From contig NC_088301.1 of assembly GCF_032854445.1 (NCBI RefSeq), forward strand, positions 31,587,830 through 31,651,829: DNA of 64,000 nucleotides, written 5' to 3'. Positions within the stretch are counted from its first letter, which is position 1, and each line of letters starts with the position of its first letter. This stretch comes from Liolophura sinensis. Taxonomy: Eukaryota > Mollusca > Polyplacophora > Chitonida > Chitonidae. The translations under genes were made by a program, and so were the position numbers. The notes below the pieces were generated by a model, which saw only the letters and a list, made by a program, of their open reading frames with translations, was not told the DNA's origin and ran no database searches. Shown in pieces: positions 1 through 10,966 of this stretch.

Positions 1-1204
1 CCACCACAAATCAACCTTTTTTTATGCTGAAAGCAGATGTTATGCGATGTTAGTTTTGTTATTCGAACTGCTTGCTATCACTCGATATCATTGGAATAAG
101 GGAGCTTTGAGATTCCAAGTTACGGCATCACGGTGCCGTCACCTTGTCGTGACGTCATCTTTGTTACATGTATCAATGGTCTTCAAGAGCGGTGGGTGGG
201 TGGTGGTGAGCAATCAGTTAATTTTAACATGGGGTGAGGTACATACAACAATGAAATTACTCACAAAAGATGGTTTAGGTTCCGTGAATTTTTTTTTTTT
301 TTTGAGAATTCGAAAGATAAGTATTGTAATTAGTGTTACTATACCGCATAGGGTTATTCTGCTTTTCCATTGGTCGAGAGCCCGTCACATGATATTCCGC
401 AAAACATGGTGTACAGTGATCACGCGCCCAAGGAATGCAACGTCACGCTCACAAAATAATATCCCACGTTCACGAGGTAATATCTAACGATCTCGTGCGA
501 ATATACGTAATATTCGCGTAAGTTGATTCCACGGCAGTTATTTCCCTTTATTACCTCTCCGACGTCTGCTTCTCAGTAAAGTAAACAACGCTTCACGGTT
601 ATAGATCTGTTATCGACGTACAAATCCGGCGATTTAAACACAATCCGAAAAGGTAAACTGTTTTTTCAGTACAATAAAACATATGGTGCTCAGCTTCGCC
701 CTCGTTGAATATCACTTCTCTTATAATTCCTCATATTTCATCCCACAGTATGTACTATCTGTATATTATCGCTTTGGGACAATTTCCGTTATTGTATACA
801 CTGATTCATGTTAAAATGGACTGTGCCGTAAAGCGACGACGCCATGGAACAAGTGACGTCACAGTGATGTCATATCAGCGTGATGTCAAAACTGCAGTAT
901 TGACTCTCTTTGCCTTTTTTCAATGTTATTAATAATAAGTTTCCGTGAAGCTCACACCGAATCTTATTCCACACGTGATTGGTCTATTATAGCCACAACA
1001 TTGACTGTTACTAAGGCTGTTCTTTCCTATGGACATGTTAAAACACAGTATGTAGCTTCATCTATATCTACAATTCAAAAATAAAACGTAACTATATACC
1101 CACGAGGGCTTAAGAGGAAGTAGTTCTGTATGATCATAATGCAAGTTTTTGCCTTATACAACAGACAGGCTGTATCTTTCAACACCAGCGTTTGTTTCTT
1201 TGCC
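1..1204. other. No gene recognised
   Basis: AT-rich sequence with a 12-base T run near 291-302. A 146-codon open stretch on the + strand (47-487) runs through the T run, has poor protein character and no recognisable motif, so I do not call it. No repeat family of this window appears here. Confidence 0.5.
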
Positions 1205-1336
1205 ATGGCTGACAAGAAACTAATGCAAATAACAGAAGCGCCCTCTACGTATACCGATCTAGTCATCGGGATTACAGACCTGGACCCGCTTGTGCGAAGC
1301 CTTCTTAACGTCAATGATCCCAATCACGAATTATAG
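1205..1336 (+). CDS. Possible small ORF or first coding exon, 43 codons
   Basis: The ATG at 1205 sits in a strong Kozak context (TTGCCATGGCT). The frame runs 43 codons to TAG at 1334. The peptide starts MADKKLMQITEAPSTYTDLV and ends NDPNHEL; it is mixed and acidic, with no signal peptide or membrane segment. I recognise no family. The same frame is open upstream to 1130. A complete 43-residue protein, a first exon and a chance ORF are all possible; short ORFs of this size are common by chance, so confidence is low. Confidence 0.18.
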   Translation: MADKKLMQITEAPSTYTDLVIGITDLDPLVRSLLNVNDPNHEL

Positions 1337-1960
1337 TTGAAGACTTCTTCAGCTTCTAATGGAGAAAACTGCTCGCCTGAATCCACCAAAGCCGTGTACT
1401 TTTTTTGATCTCTCTCAAAATACGTCCCTGTTTCTGTATGTATAGTTATGCTCCTGAAGCAAAGGGCTGACTCACAAGCACTACCGCGTAACTACAGAGA
1501 GTGATCAGTTTTTATACATAGCTTGAAACCGACTTGTGGAGGTTTAAAGTGCTGAGCAATCACGCTCTTTCAGGCGGCGTATATGTTTGTGAAGTATGAA
1601 CGATACGACCTCACGTTAACGATTTCTTTGGGAAGCCATCGTATGCATTTAGCGTCACAAAGTACCTTGTTTTGAAGTGTCGAGCTGTTTACCACGAACG
1701 ATTCGATATTTCATCAGACACTTGTCTCCAATGAAAAAGGCTCACCCCTTTTTCTGAATTTCATTTTGGTTCATAACATGTTTAAACCAGCTTTAGAGAA
1801 TTGAGAAAACATCTATATCCCTACAAGGGTTTAAGAGCCTGTGCTTACTTTGATGGTGCAGCTCGGTGTAGTGGTCGCAGAAAGTCATTTGTCTGGCTTT
1901 GGTGTTATTGTTTATTAAATGTGATGACAACATAGCTTTTTGAGTACGTCTATATATATA

Positions 1961-2130
1961 TACCAGTGGCGTCTTAAATATTACAATCAACATCACTCAC
2001 TTTTCTCCCCTAATTCTGCTTAAGTCATGGTCGTTGCTAAGGGGCGTGTAAATTGCTATTATTTAAGCAGTTAAATGATCACTTAGAATAAAACCCTAAC
2101 AGAGGTAAACTGAAAAGAGGCCAACATTTA
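1961..2130 (+). repeat. Dispersed repeat family C, copy 1
   Basis: Shares with later copies the order TACAATCAACATCACT, AATTCTGCTTAAGTCAT, a gap, AAGCAGTTA, then GAATAAAACCCTAAC and GAGGTAAA. The same order is found at 4255, 13955 and 55455 (+ strand) and reversed at 53605 and 57085. No A/B box is visible, so a tRNA-derived SINE is not supported. Confidence 0.6.
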
Positions 2131-3437
2131 CCGACAATACCTCAGTTTGATAGTTTGCAGGAATTGTATACAGGTTATTAAAGAAATATGCGAGTAATGA
2201 ACATGAAATAGAGTTCATGAAACGACGAGGAACTGTTGATCTGCTATTTATGTCAATCATTTTAAATTCTTGGGTCACCAGAGATTTCATTTCATTCAGC
2301 GATGCACCGTCTCTATTGATGCAGTCCTGACTAAAGTGAAGAGCACAATGTGCACACTGGCCATAAAGTTTGGGGCTGGCCAGGAGTAGACCGGATGTAT
2401 CCAGGAGACAGCACGTACATCCTGCACCTCGGCAACAACTGGCTTGCTATTCGCTGGGCTTAATGGAAATTATAGATATCTTCCTTACATGTTTTTATCT
2501 AATGCCACTAAACTCGTTTTACAGCTTACCAATTTATAGCTGGAGCTGATTGCCTCATGCAAGGTTGCTACTGTATTTGGCTGGATCGCTGTCGACGTTT
2601 CATTTAATATGTTTACCCATCGGTTACAGTGAGTGCAATATTGCGTTGTTTACAATGAGTGGATACAATTTGCACTGTGAGCTAAAATGTGTGGATTGAA
2701 AAATTTTGATTTTATAATAGGACAATTTCTTTTCCATACTATACTCAGGATTTTGCTTCGGAATGCATGATTACATATTACCAGCAAAGAATTTAAAGAA
2801 ATAAATGTATTTTATTCTGATCAGAAATAAGAATAGGGTATTCAGTTATCTCTCAGCCGAAGCCTCCCTCGATAATTTCGACCGATTTACCGCTTGAAAA
2901 TGTAACCCATGTCATCGTTCCCTGGCAACAAGGATGCAGAACCAGGCACGTCAACTGGACGATTTTGTGTCAACATACTGCAACGTGTGGGAATGTTATT
3001 TCTGACGTCTGTAATTTCCACTTTAGTGAGGCACCTCTCGGTCCACCTTGTTACATAGAACCTTAAATAGCGCTGAAAATAATTCTAACCAATTAGAACG
3101 CGTCTTACTGTGGCAAAGACAGAAGGCAAGGAAGTGAACTAGAAGGAGGAGGACTCCAAGACGATGACATCGTGTAATTGGGGTTGTTCGGTCCTCGGCA
3201 CATGGGAACGAGAAGTACAGCCAGAGTTAGATCCCGTACTGAGCGTAGGAAAAAGCAAGCAATGTTTTAAGGACATTAAAATATATTTTTCTCGTAGAAA
3301 CAGCAAGGACAAACGCAATTACACAATGACCTATCTAATATCATTTTATCACATAAATGATTCCATATGGTCAGAATTACCGGATGATCGAGCACTGGTA
3401 CTCCTGGCAGCAACAGTCACATGCAACATGATATTGT
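2131..3437. other. No gene recognised
   Basis: A 95-codon open stretch on the + strand (3164-3451) is the longest here; it lacks motifs and its end runs into the MITE copy that follows. Nothing else is seen. Confidence 0.45.
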
Positions 3438-3672
3438 TGTCAAAAAGTTAATCAGTTAATTTTAACACAAAGCCTGTGGTCTGGGTGATGCTAGAATTAT
3501 TCTGCTTTTGCGACAGATTATTCTGTCAAATATAACTCACATATTTCATTAATTCAACGTAAATATTTTATTAGGCTTACGGGATATTATGTTGAATAAA
3601 ACAGTGCTATAATAACATAATGCATTCTAGCATCACTCAGGCAACAGACTTCCTGTTAAAATAAACAGATTA
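3438..3672. mobile_element. MITE-1, copy 1 (palindromic, about 235 bp)
   Basis: Left arm reads CAGTTAATTTTAAC, then CTGTGGTCTGGGTGATGCTA; the right arm is the reverse complement (CATTCTAGCATCACTCAG, then TTGTT-like and TTAAAATAAACAG). The middle is AT-rich. Long inverted repeats with no coding capacity are typical of a miniature DNA transposon moved by a transposase supplied elsewhere. A second copy lies about 200 bp downstream. Confidence 0.75.
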
Positions 3673-3870
3673 TGTTTTAATGTAAATATTATTTCAAGTG
3701 GCAACAACGGGCAAAATAAAGTTAAGTGTAAGACCGAAACCGCAACTCAGCCGGTTCAACCGTGTAAAAACTTATCCTTAGTATGCCTGACGTGGCAACA
3801 ACAAGCACAGCCAAAGGTACAAAATAGCAGTAATATATCATAAACCACGAAACAATGGTACGCTCCTGGG

Positions 3871-4084
3871 TACACTCAAACAATTAAGCTGTTTATTTTC
3901 TCAGAAAGTCTGTTGTCTGAGTGATGCTAGAATGCATTCTGCTACTGCAACAGATTATTCTGTTATTATTCTATATTAAATATAGCACACGTATTCTATG
4001 TTATAACACAGTGTTATAATAACAGAATACATTCTAGTATCACTGAGACAACAGGCTTCTTGTTAAAATGAACAGATTTTTTTT
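3871..4084. mobile_element. MITE-1, copy 2
   Basis: Begins TACACTCAAA, then GTCTGTTGTCTGAGTGATGC on the left, with the inverted counterpart GTATCACTGAGACAACAG on the right. Same arms as copies 1, 3 and 4. The outer TACACTCAAA matches the ends of copy 4. Confidence 0.75.
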
Positions 4085-4254
4085 GTAGGGGAAATATTAT
4101 ATCAAGTGCCAACAACGGGCAATCCTAAGCAATCCTAATTTTAATTGTTCTAATTTTAATAAGCAGCAAGCAGGCCTCATTCGGCTAAATAGTTGGTTCT
4201 GTTGTAACCAATTTCCCATAGGCCAGAGAGGTCACTTTACAGCTCTCGCTGATG

Positions 4255-4495
4255 GTATGTGTCAGTGACGTCTAATATTTTACAATTAACATCACTTTAT
4301 AATTCTGCTTTAGTCATTGTGTTAGGGGTGTGTAATTTGCTACAATTTAAGCAATTACATGAGCAGCTGGAATAAAACCTTAACTGAGGAAAATAGAAAA
4401 AAGGCCGTAGTTCACCCGTTACGAGTGGCCATTTGCCAGCTGTCACACTGTCGTTGCAGCTCTGATTTTACTCGCGATGCTGTATTCCTTTATAT
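4255..4495 (+). repeat. Family C, copy 2
   Basis: Contains TACAATTAACATCACTT, TAATTCTGCTTTAGTCAT, TGGAATAAAACCTTAACTGA, then the downstream block GTGGCCATTTGCCAGCTGTC, followed by TTTTACTCGCGATGCTGTA. The downstream block recurs at 35477 and 55738, which extends family C past the first 170 bp. Confidence 0.65.
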
Positions 4496-4905
4496 CACTC
4501 CCTCGTAGATTTCGATGCCTGTATATAATAATGTTGGTTGATTTCAGACGGTCAGTTTTAGCCAATCTGCCTATCATCACGGCATATGTTCTACAGCGTG
4601 CTTTGTTGTTTGGCTCCGGGGCACGTTTTAGGTGTGCACCAAGTGGCAAAAGTTTGAAAACCCACGGACACAAGAACACCACAATAATATCATCTGACGG
4701 CAACCATAACTATAGTAGAATGCGCATATAGTATTTTACTTTAAATGGGCTGCTTTTGTATTGGGTTTATCTTGGGCTTAAAATGCGCCTTTCGCCATTT
4801 CCTGAACGAACGAATGTCATTGTGTTAGGCCACCAGCAGTATGATCAGACTGAAAACATAAAATAACATACATTTATGGGCTGAAAGTAATATTAAGTTA
4901 TTAAT
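4496..4905. other. No gene recognised
   Basis: Short ORFs on both strands here are shadows over the end of the family C repeat. Nothing else is seen. Confidence 0.4.
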
Positions 4906-5060
4906 AGCGTGAGTTCAAGCTGTGAGCTGAAGTCCACAGCAATCTGCAGATGGGTATGGGTTTTCGGCGTGCTCTGCCCGGTTTCCTTCCAGCATAAGTG
5001 TCATGAGCGAAATATTCTGGAGTACAGCGTAAAACTCCAGTCAGATAAGTAAATAAATTT
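4906..5060 (+). mobile_element. SINE-A copy, diverged and 5'-truncated
   Basis: Keeps a B-box-like GTGAGTTCAAGC, the middle CTGCCCGGTTTCCTTCCAGC, the conserved GAAATATTCTGGAGTAC and the tail AAGTAAATAAAT. The A box is missing or unrecognisable. Confidence 0.6.
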
Positions 5061-6171
5061 ATAACAGTAAACAGTTCGTCATTTCAATGCTGCCAATCAA
5101 AGTTTTTCGTGGATGAATACCGTTTGTCTTCAGGGCTCAATGGATACAGGTATAACAAGTGTATAATATATAGTACGCAGAGTAGGATATTGTGTATCAA
5201 TATCCAGTCCAGTTTCTTGGTAAGGACATTATTTAAGGAAAACTGTGTCTTTTGTGGATATACGTATATATATATCGACGTTGGATATTTGAGTGGTGCA
5301 TTGTCTGCGGTGGATTGTCAAGGTATGCACACATTCAAGAGAAGTAAGAAAATTACCTTGTGACAGACCATTCAGAAATATTGAATTCGGTCTTTTATCA
5401 CGATAGTACGTTAATACAATGTGTCGCTATCAAATTGCTTATAGATATATTTATATCATTGCAGTTATATAGCCAATGTTTTCATGTTATTCTTATAAGG
5501 TTTTCAATAACTGGCGAAAGTTTCGCCCATCAATGTTAATACATTCGGCAACAAATAAACAAATAAATTAATTAAAGTGAATCTAAAGTCTGTCGCTGTA
5601 TATACATAGAAAAATGATATAGGACAATCTCATCACAGAAAAAATATGTAAAAATTCCGTAAAGTTTTGATAGCTGAAAAGATGGAGTTCAGCACTGGGT
5701 ATATAGCACTGACGGACAATTCACTCCGAGTAACCATGTTACAGAAGCCCTTATGAACGCAAGAGAAAGGAAGCGCGTCTGTCTAGGTGGGTGCGGTACG
5801 TGCCGTCCTGGTACAGACGCGACATGTCGCCATTAGGGAAGGTCAACACAGACAACAAATGAGCGCCTTGCATGTGTTACTCCGCGGCCTAATATGTAGT
5901 TGTGGTATTCATTTCTTGGGTTTTAACGTCTTCGTTGATGTTGGTGTTGACGCATACAGTCGGGATAGATCATCAAACACTGGGTCCTGTATCGTGGAAC
6001 TGTCAGGCTAGTGTTTTTATGACCAATTTGGTGATGTTTTCCACACGTATACATACAGTGAAAGGCAATCTTCATCTGTTAGACAAAACCGCAGGGACAA
6101 TCTTAGCTATATATTCATGAAAAATCATGAAGTATATGACTAACAGAAGAAAGAAGGTTAGCTATTCATTT
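5061..6171. other. No gene recognised
   Basis: AT-rich with short TATATA tracts near 5265 and 5450. Overlapping ORFs at 5787-6120 (+) do not resemble a protein family. Nothing else is seen. Confidence 0.45.
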
Positions 6172-6410
6172 ACCTACTTCAAAGAGGAACCTCCATGGCT
6201 CAGTTGGTCAGACCCAGGAGCCTCTCACCAATGCGGCCGCTGTGAGTTCAAGTCCAGCTCATGCTGGCTTCCCCTCCGGACGTACGTTGGAAGGTCTGCC
6301 AGCCCTGTCCGGTTTTCTCCCACCATAATGCTGGCCGCCGTCGTAAGTGAAATATTCTTGAGTTCGGCGTAAAACACCAATGAAATAAATAAATAAATGA
6401 CCTACTTCAA
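6172..6410 (+). mobile_element. SINE-A, near-complete, with 11-bp target duplication
   Basis: The tRNA-like head carries an A-box-like TGGCTCAGTTGG and a B-box-like GTGAGTTCAAGTCC. The body reads CGGTTTTCTCCCACCATAAT then GAAATATTCTTGAGTTCGGC; the tail is AAATAAATAAATAAAT. Identical flanking duplications ACCTACTTCAA at 6172-6182 and 6400-6410 bound the element. A Pol III head, short A-rich tail and 11-bp duplication are the signature of LINE-mobilised SINEs; no LINE is in the window. Confidence 0.9.
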
Positions 6411-7154
6411 GGATCCCCCACCGAGCTCACGCCTGCAGATGCTTGGCGAATAAACCAGACGATCATTTGTAAATTGCTCTTTTTCTAGTGAAAACCAGAC
6501 AATTAACGCCTTTATACCAGTCAGTGCTATGCCACGTCTAAAAGTCCAGTCACTGTCAACTACGAGTGTGTTTGCTAATCAATAACCTGGAACATTTACG
6601 CTTCAAATAAATATGGCGGTTTCTTAACCTTTTACCCGATTTTCTCCATGCGGATAGCTGGACTTTGTACATTCGACAACGTTTACGTGAAACGAAAACA
6701 GCGGAGATAATCTAAGTTATATGACTATCACACTGGAATTCATTCTGTATTCTGTATTTCTTCCATTAGTTTGTACTTGTCATGTAATAATATACGTTGT
6801 GTAATTTTATTTCCATATTACTTCGGGTATCCCTGAGTCACATGTCATTAGTATAACGGTAATGATTAACAGTAATTTGTTTTCTTCCATTCTAACATAA
6901 GCTACTGATAAAGCTTCTGTGGAACATGTTAAATTTCTCAGTTAATTAATATTTTATGCTAAATAACTATTCCTAAATAACCTTTAATTTATCTGAAGTC
7001 ATTGTGAACTTTGGATTATACGTCCTTATTAAATTGTGCATCACGGGTGCTGATAATTGTATTATGGTAATTCATTTGCATAAAAGAATAGCTGGATTTT
7101 GTGAGGAATTTATGTAAGATATGAGAGCGATATAAAAGGCCTTATATATTATTA
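6411..7154. other. No gene recognised
   Basis: AT-rich; no open frame of note, no tandem array. Nothing is seen in it. Confidence 0.5.
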
Positions 7155-7220
7155 CTTCGTCGTCATGTAACTGAAGAATTGTTAAGTACGACGAAAAACT
7201 CCAGGCATACACATACACAT
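7155..7220 (+). mobile_element. SINE-B tail fragment
   Basis: CGTCGTCATGTAACTGAAGA then TTGTTAAGTACGACG matches the 3' end of the SINE-B copies at 31240-31310 and 31765-31815. Only the tail is kept. It runs into a partly self-complementary CA/TG tract (ACACATGTATGTGTACATAC) to about 7235. Confidence 0.55.
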
Positions 7221-7235
7221 GTATGTGTACATACA

Positions 7236-7688
7236 TACTGCATACAGCCACGTGACCCAGTAATTATTTATACAAACATCTTTCACTCATGAAAAGGAAG
7301 GAAAGAAAGAAAAATTTCATTGATCCTATGTATTGAGAAAATATAAAATATATATTTTCTTCCTATGTTTTGAGAAAATATGCCGATTAGCAAGCTAGTA
7401 GCATTTTACAGTTGCTGTTTTCCAGGCAATATCTGAATCGTCCATGCGTCATCCTCGCCCCTCTTATTTTAGATGACAGCAGTTAAGCTCTCCATCAAGC
7501 TGGAAATTTCTTCAATGGATGATATTATTTCACTATTATGGTCATTTCTCTTGTAGAGGGACATTTGTATATAAGAGCTTATTTGCAATGATCAGTGTAT
7601 TGTGTGAACAATGAATATATTCTATTCCTTAACCTTAAAAGTGCATGATAAATCTATTCTCTGTATAACCTGTAAATAATACTTCAGA
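7236..7688. other. No gene recognised
   Basis: AT-rich spacer including a short duplication around TATTGAGAAAATAT and TTTTGAGAAAATAT (7330-7382). Nothing else is seen. Confidence 0.4.
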
Positions 7689-7955
7689 CGTTTGTTTTAT
7701 TTATTTATTTATTTGATTGGTGTTTTACGCCGTACTCAAGAATATTTCACTTATACGACGGCCGCCAGCATTATGGTGGGTGGAATCCGGGCAGAGCCCG
7801 GGGGAAAACCACGACTATCCGCAGGTTGCTGGCAGACCTTCCCACGAATGAGCTGGACTGAAACTCATAGCGACCGCATTGGTGAGAGACTCCTGGGTCA
7901 TTACGCTGCGCTAACGCGCTAACCAACTGGGCCACGGAGGCCCCCGTTTGTTTTA
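7689..7955 (-). mobile_element. SINE-A, full length, with 11-bp target duplication
   Basis: Reads head to tail on the - strand: the A box lies at 7918-7937 (reverse of CTAACCAACTGGGCCACGGA), the body carries the reverse of GTGTTTTACGCCGTACTCAA, and the tail is the (TTTA)n at 7697-7713. The flanking duplication CGTTTGTTTTA occurs at 7689-7699 and 7945-7955. This is the longest copy here (about 245 bp). Confidence 0.9.
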
Positions 7956-8187
7956 CAATGTCGTAAATCGAAGATTGTGTGCAAATTATATCGACTGTTC
8001 TTTCCGCATCATTAAAAACGGTTGACTGCACCTTTTACATTTATTTATTATTCCTTACTTTGGAAATGGGTATTGTGATGTCCTTTTTGGGTTTACAAGT
8101 GTCATACAAATGTCAGATTTAGATTCTCTTGCTGAAGAGTTGTCTTCTCTTGGTTTGGAACTTGAACGTTTTCCTTTTACCTTGTAG

Positions 8188-8342
8188 ATATCGACATCTC
8201 TCCACTTCGCTTGAGAGGACTTCCTGAGAACATGTTAGTGTTGAGTGTAGATGAGATCAGAACTATATCCTGTTCCAAAAGGTCTCTACTGTCAGACAAA
8301 CGAAAGGGTGGCCAAGAAGTGTTAATAAGAGATCCATCCTGA
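8188..8342 (+). CDS. Possible terminal exon, unknown protein
   Basis: A good acceptor (TTTTCCTTTTACCTTGTAG, ending at 8187) precedes 50 open codons ending in TGA at 8340. The peptide includes ISPLRLRGLPENMLVLSVDE and ends GGQEVLIRDPS, which is protein-like. Two bases complete the first codon, so the preceding intron would follow the first base of a codon. A short open frame just upstream (ATG 8110 to TAG 8185) also looks protein-like but is in another frame. The antisense strand is open too (8177-8389) with a possible donor, so the strand is not certain. MITE-3 begins 13 bp after the stop. No family recognised. Confidence 0.25.
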
Positions 8343-8355
8343 CTTTTAGTTTGAA

Positions 8356-8505
8356 GGTCAGGGCCCTGTTTTACAAAGATGTCGTACATGTAAGATAATC
8401 GAACATATTGAACAATGATACGGTAATAGTGACGTACAAAATATCGTACGACAAATGAACACTAAAAACGTGTCGTACGCAGCTTTGTGAAAGCGGACCC
8501 TGACC
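8356..8505. mobile_element. MITE-3 (150 bp, terminal inverted repeats)
   Basis: The left end GGTCAGGGCCCTGTTTTACA and the reverse complement of the right end, GGTCAGGGTCCGCTTTCACA, match over about 20 bp with few changes, both continuing AAAG. The interior has GTCGTAC and GTACGAC inverted pairs. No coding capacity. Only one copy is seen here. Confidence 0.7.
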
Positions 8506-9867
8506 CCGGTACAATGTACGACAAATAAGCTAATCCTTCGTGCATAGTACCTCAGGACATCGCGCTAGCATCTGCTGAGATCACCACCCACAAAATAAGA
8601 CTAGACTTCAGCCAAAATATAAAAACTCCATATATAATGCTTAGTCTTTCGTTGCACTCTATATGTACTGACAATCTTCGTACCCAAAATTATTCTCCTA
8701 AATAGGTTTTAAATAATAATTTCATTTCACACACAGAATGTCATGCCGGGACACAAAAAACACAGAGTAAAATGCTAGTTCTTTGTATAGAAGTACGATG
8801 ACGCCAAAAAAAATCACAAAACATGGATGTATGACGCATGAGAAGGATTCCAGCGTGAAGACTCCGGCAGAACAGCGAAGACAATGATCACACAGCGATA
8901 TCTGACAAATTATCGCTCGTCACCAGTGAAACCGAGCCTTTTGTCAATTTTCCGCATATGCAGGGTTTTGTTCTAAATGTTTATGTAAATGCTTCAATAG
9001 TAGGAACCTGTACATTCCCCGTCCCCAGCACTATGGGACAATCAGAATTAATAGAATATATTAGTCGTCACTTGTCTAGAATTACTCAAAATGATGTGTT
9101 GACATCACGCGTACTAAATAGTAACATGAAAACAACGCAAAAGTACCCGGCCTCGGGTATGTTTTCAGTCCATTAGTAGGAGATATCCTAGTCGCTTATT
9201 CGTTCTATATATCCGTATATCTCTCATCTAGCAAATAGTGAAGACATTTCATCTGTTCTTTTGACCTAAATGATTTATCATCCAGGTGGGCGGAAAAAGC
9301 AAAAAAAAAATGCAGCTGTGTTAATGAATTTCATCGCTAACGGACAGGTGTCAGTTAGAGGCCTGAAACGCCATGATTTGCATTGAGATCATACATATAT
9401 ATATACTTTAGATATATATGTACAGTGCTATCTCCACCCTATAGAAGTAAAGTCAATATAGCTGTAAGGATGGCGAATGTATGCTGAGCTATAGGCCGAG
9501 AGAACAATGGGCTCCTGCCAAACTTCGACGCAAGCATTGAGTAATATTCTGCCTCAGACGACTAAAGCGTTATCGGTCTATGCGGTCGATTTCTCGAGAT
9601 CCGCTCTGCCTGCATGGCTACCTATACCTGACGGAGGGTGTTCATTTACTCTAGCACTCCAGTTCTTCAACAGTTCTCTAGTTAGTGAATATTGTCGGAA
9701 TCGCTAATCGCTGTCTAATCATATAGGTGCCTATTGCCGGAAAACCAGGGTTAGGGGCGGTATATTCATCACACTGAAGTGCATTACAGATACATATCTT
9801 GATCAACTTATAAACTATCATGGTCAAGATTTGGATTCTGATGTGCACTTCCTGGGCTCTTCACCCC
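8506..9867. other. No gene recognised
   Basis: Contains a 72-codon ORF (8958-9176, +) and a 66-codon ORF (9507-9707, +), neither with recognisable motifs. A TATATATATA tract lies near 9393. Nothing else is seen. Confidence 0.45.
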
Positions 9868-10060
9868 TCAGTGAAAACTGTTAACTACCCCCGTTTACAT
9901 GAACCCGTCCTAATTTCTTACTTTATAGACTGTCATAGTTCTTTGGTGGTTTGTGTTAAACGCACTTTAGCATATGGATCTTGCGATTATTGATCTGTAA
10001 CGTCTCTAATGGTTGACGGTCGGTATATGAATGTCTCATTCGACGCCTAGATTTATAGGT
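9868..10060 (+). repeat. Dispersed repeat family D, copy 1
   Basis: Shares an ordered set of blocks with copies at 26261 (reversed), 37883, 42628 and in part 35150: GTGAAAACTGTTAACT, CCGTCCTAATTTCTTACTTT, TTGGTGGTTTGTGTTAAACG, GCGATTATTGA, GTTGACGGTCGGTATATGAA, then CGACGCCTAGATTT. No tRNA-like promoter or terminal inverted repeat is evident, so the class is unknown. Confidence 0.65.
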
Positions 10061-10231
10061 CTACTGTACTTTTCATACAAAACAGCATGATCACCCCAAA
10101 TCTAGACAACGTTTCGACTCACGTCTATAAAACAGATCCTGCACTGTATAAATAAATCTCACCTGTCTTATTCACAGTGGTAAATATACATCCCAGGTAA
10201 GTGGAAGCAGTGCTATGCTATCTGAATGGAG

Positions 10232-10300
10232 TAAATGAATGACTAGGACTTAACGCCATGTACATGGCGAACGTTTCAGCCATAGCGTGTGGGTAGTCGA
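10232..10300 (+). repeat. Short dispersed repeat fragment (AACGCCA type)
   Basis: GACTTAACGCCATGTACATG then TTTCAGCCATAGCG resembles the copy at 35966 (GGCTTAACGCCACATCGGCA then TCAGCCATATCGTGGCG). It resembles, from memory, a common molluscan SINE core; the fragment is too short to be sure. Confidence 0.4.
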
Positions 10301-10835
10301 TGTTATGGTAGTATGTTTAATGACTTCTACTGGTATCTATCGATAGTAGCCTACTTTGTCAGCGACATTATGCCATTATGTCGAGTGAAGAAGCGACTGG
10401 AAGCCGATTCTACTGAGCCATTCACATTGGGCGTGTTTGAAGTCCATGTCGGTCGCCGGATTGTCTGCGGTGTACCGCAGATTACATGAAAAACCGATCA
10501 GAAAATCTTCAGAAAGATCAAATATGAAAACGGATTAGCTCAATCTCGTTATATCCGCATGCTACAATCCACTCATACTGAAGGAACTCCCTGCCTACAT
10601 TGCCACATGTACGTGACTTATCACGCTGTACATTGGAATTTGGGTGTTCTATCTGTCATTTAGGACCGACGGGCCGACGAGCCGACGAGCCGACGATAAT
10701 CTCTTGTAAAATGTCCAGCATATGGTGAACCCATTTTCAATAAAAGTTTGAAAAAAAATTTCTTAACCATTGATTATGGTTTTACTCGACTTATTATAAA
10801 AAGATGAACGCCTTGAATTTATTCAGATCATTATA
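10301..10835. other. No gene recognised; short GCCGACGA tandem
   Basis: Three copies of an 8-bp unit (GCCGACGA) lie at about 10668-10696. Nothing else is seen. Confidence 0.4.
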
Positions 10836-10966
10836 ATTTTCTTTATTTATTTATTTACTTGATTCGTGTTTTTCACCGTACTGAAGATAGGTCTCAAATG
10901 GTCTCACGTAACCTATGAAACCTAACATCAATTTACCACAGCTAGGATTTTATTCTAACTTTTCAT
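10836..10966 (-). mobile_element. SINE-A tail fragment followed by family C fragment
   Basis: 10836-10895 is a - strand SINE-A tail: (TTTA)n, then TTGATTCGTGTTTTTCACCG and TACTGAAGATA. 10906-10966 is a reversed piece of family C with TTTACC, then AGCTAGGATTTTATTCTAAC. The two short remnants are next to each other. Confidence 0.5.

Noticed and set aside
47-487. 146-codon + strand ORF
   Set aside because: It reads through a T run as a Phe stretch, has no motif and no splice or promoter context.
669-746. Possible + strand exon after CTGTTTTTTCAG with donor GTATGT
   Set aside because: Very short, AT-rich, and no partner exon.
7689-7955. tRNA gene
   Set aside because: The A and B boxes belong to the SINE-A head; no full cloverleaf is present here or in the other SINE copies.
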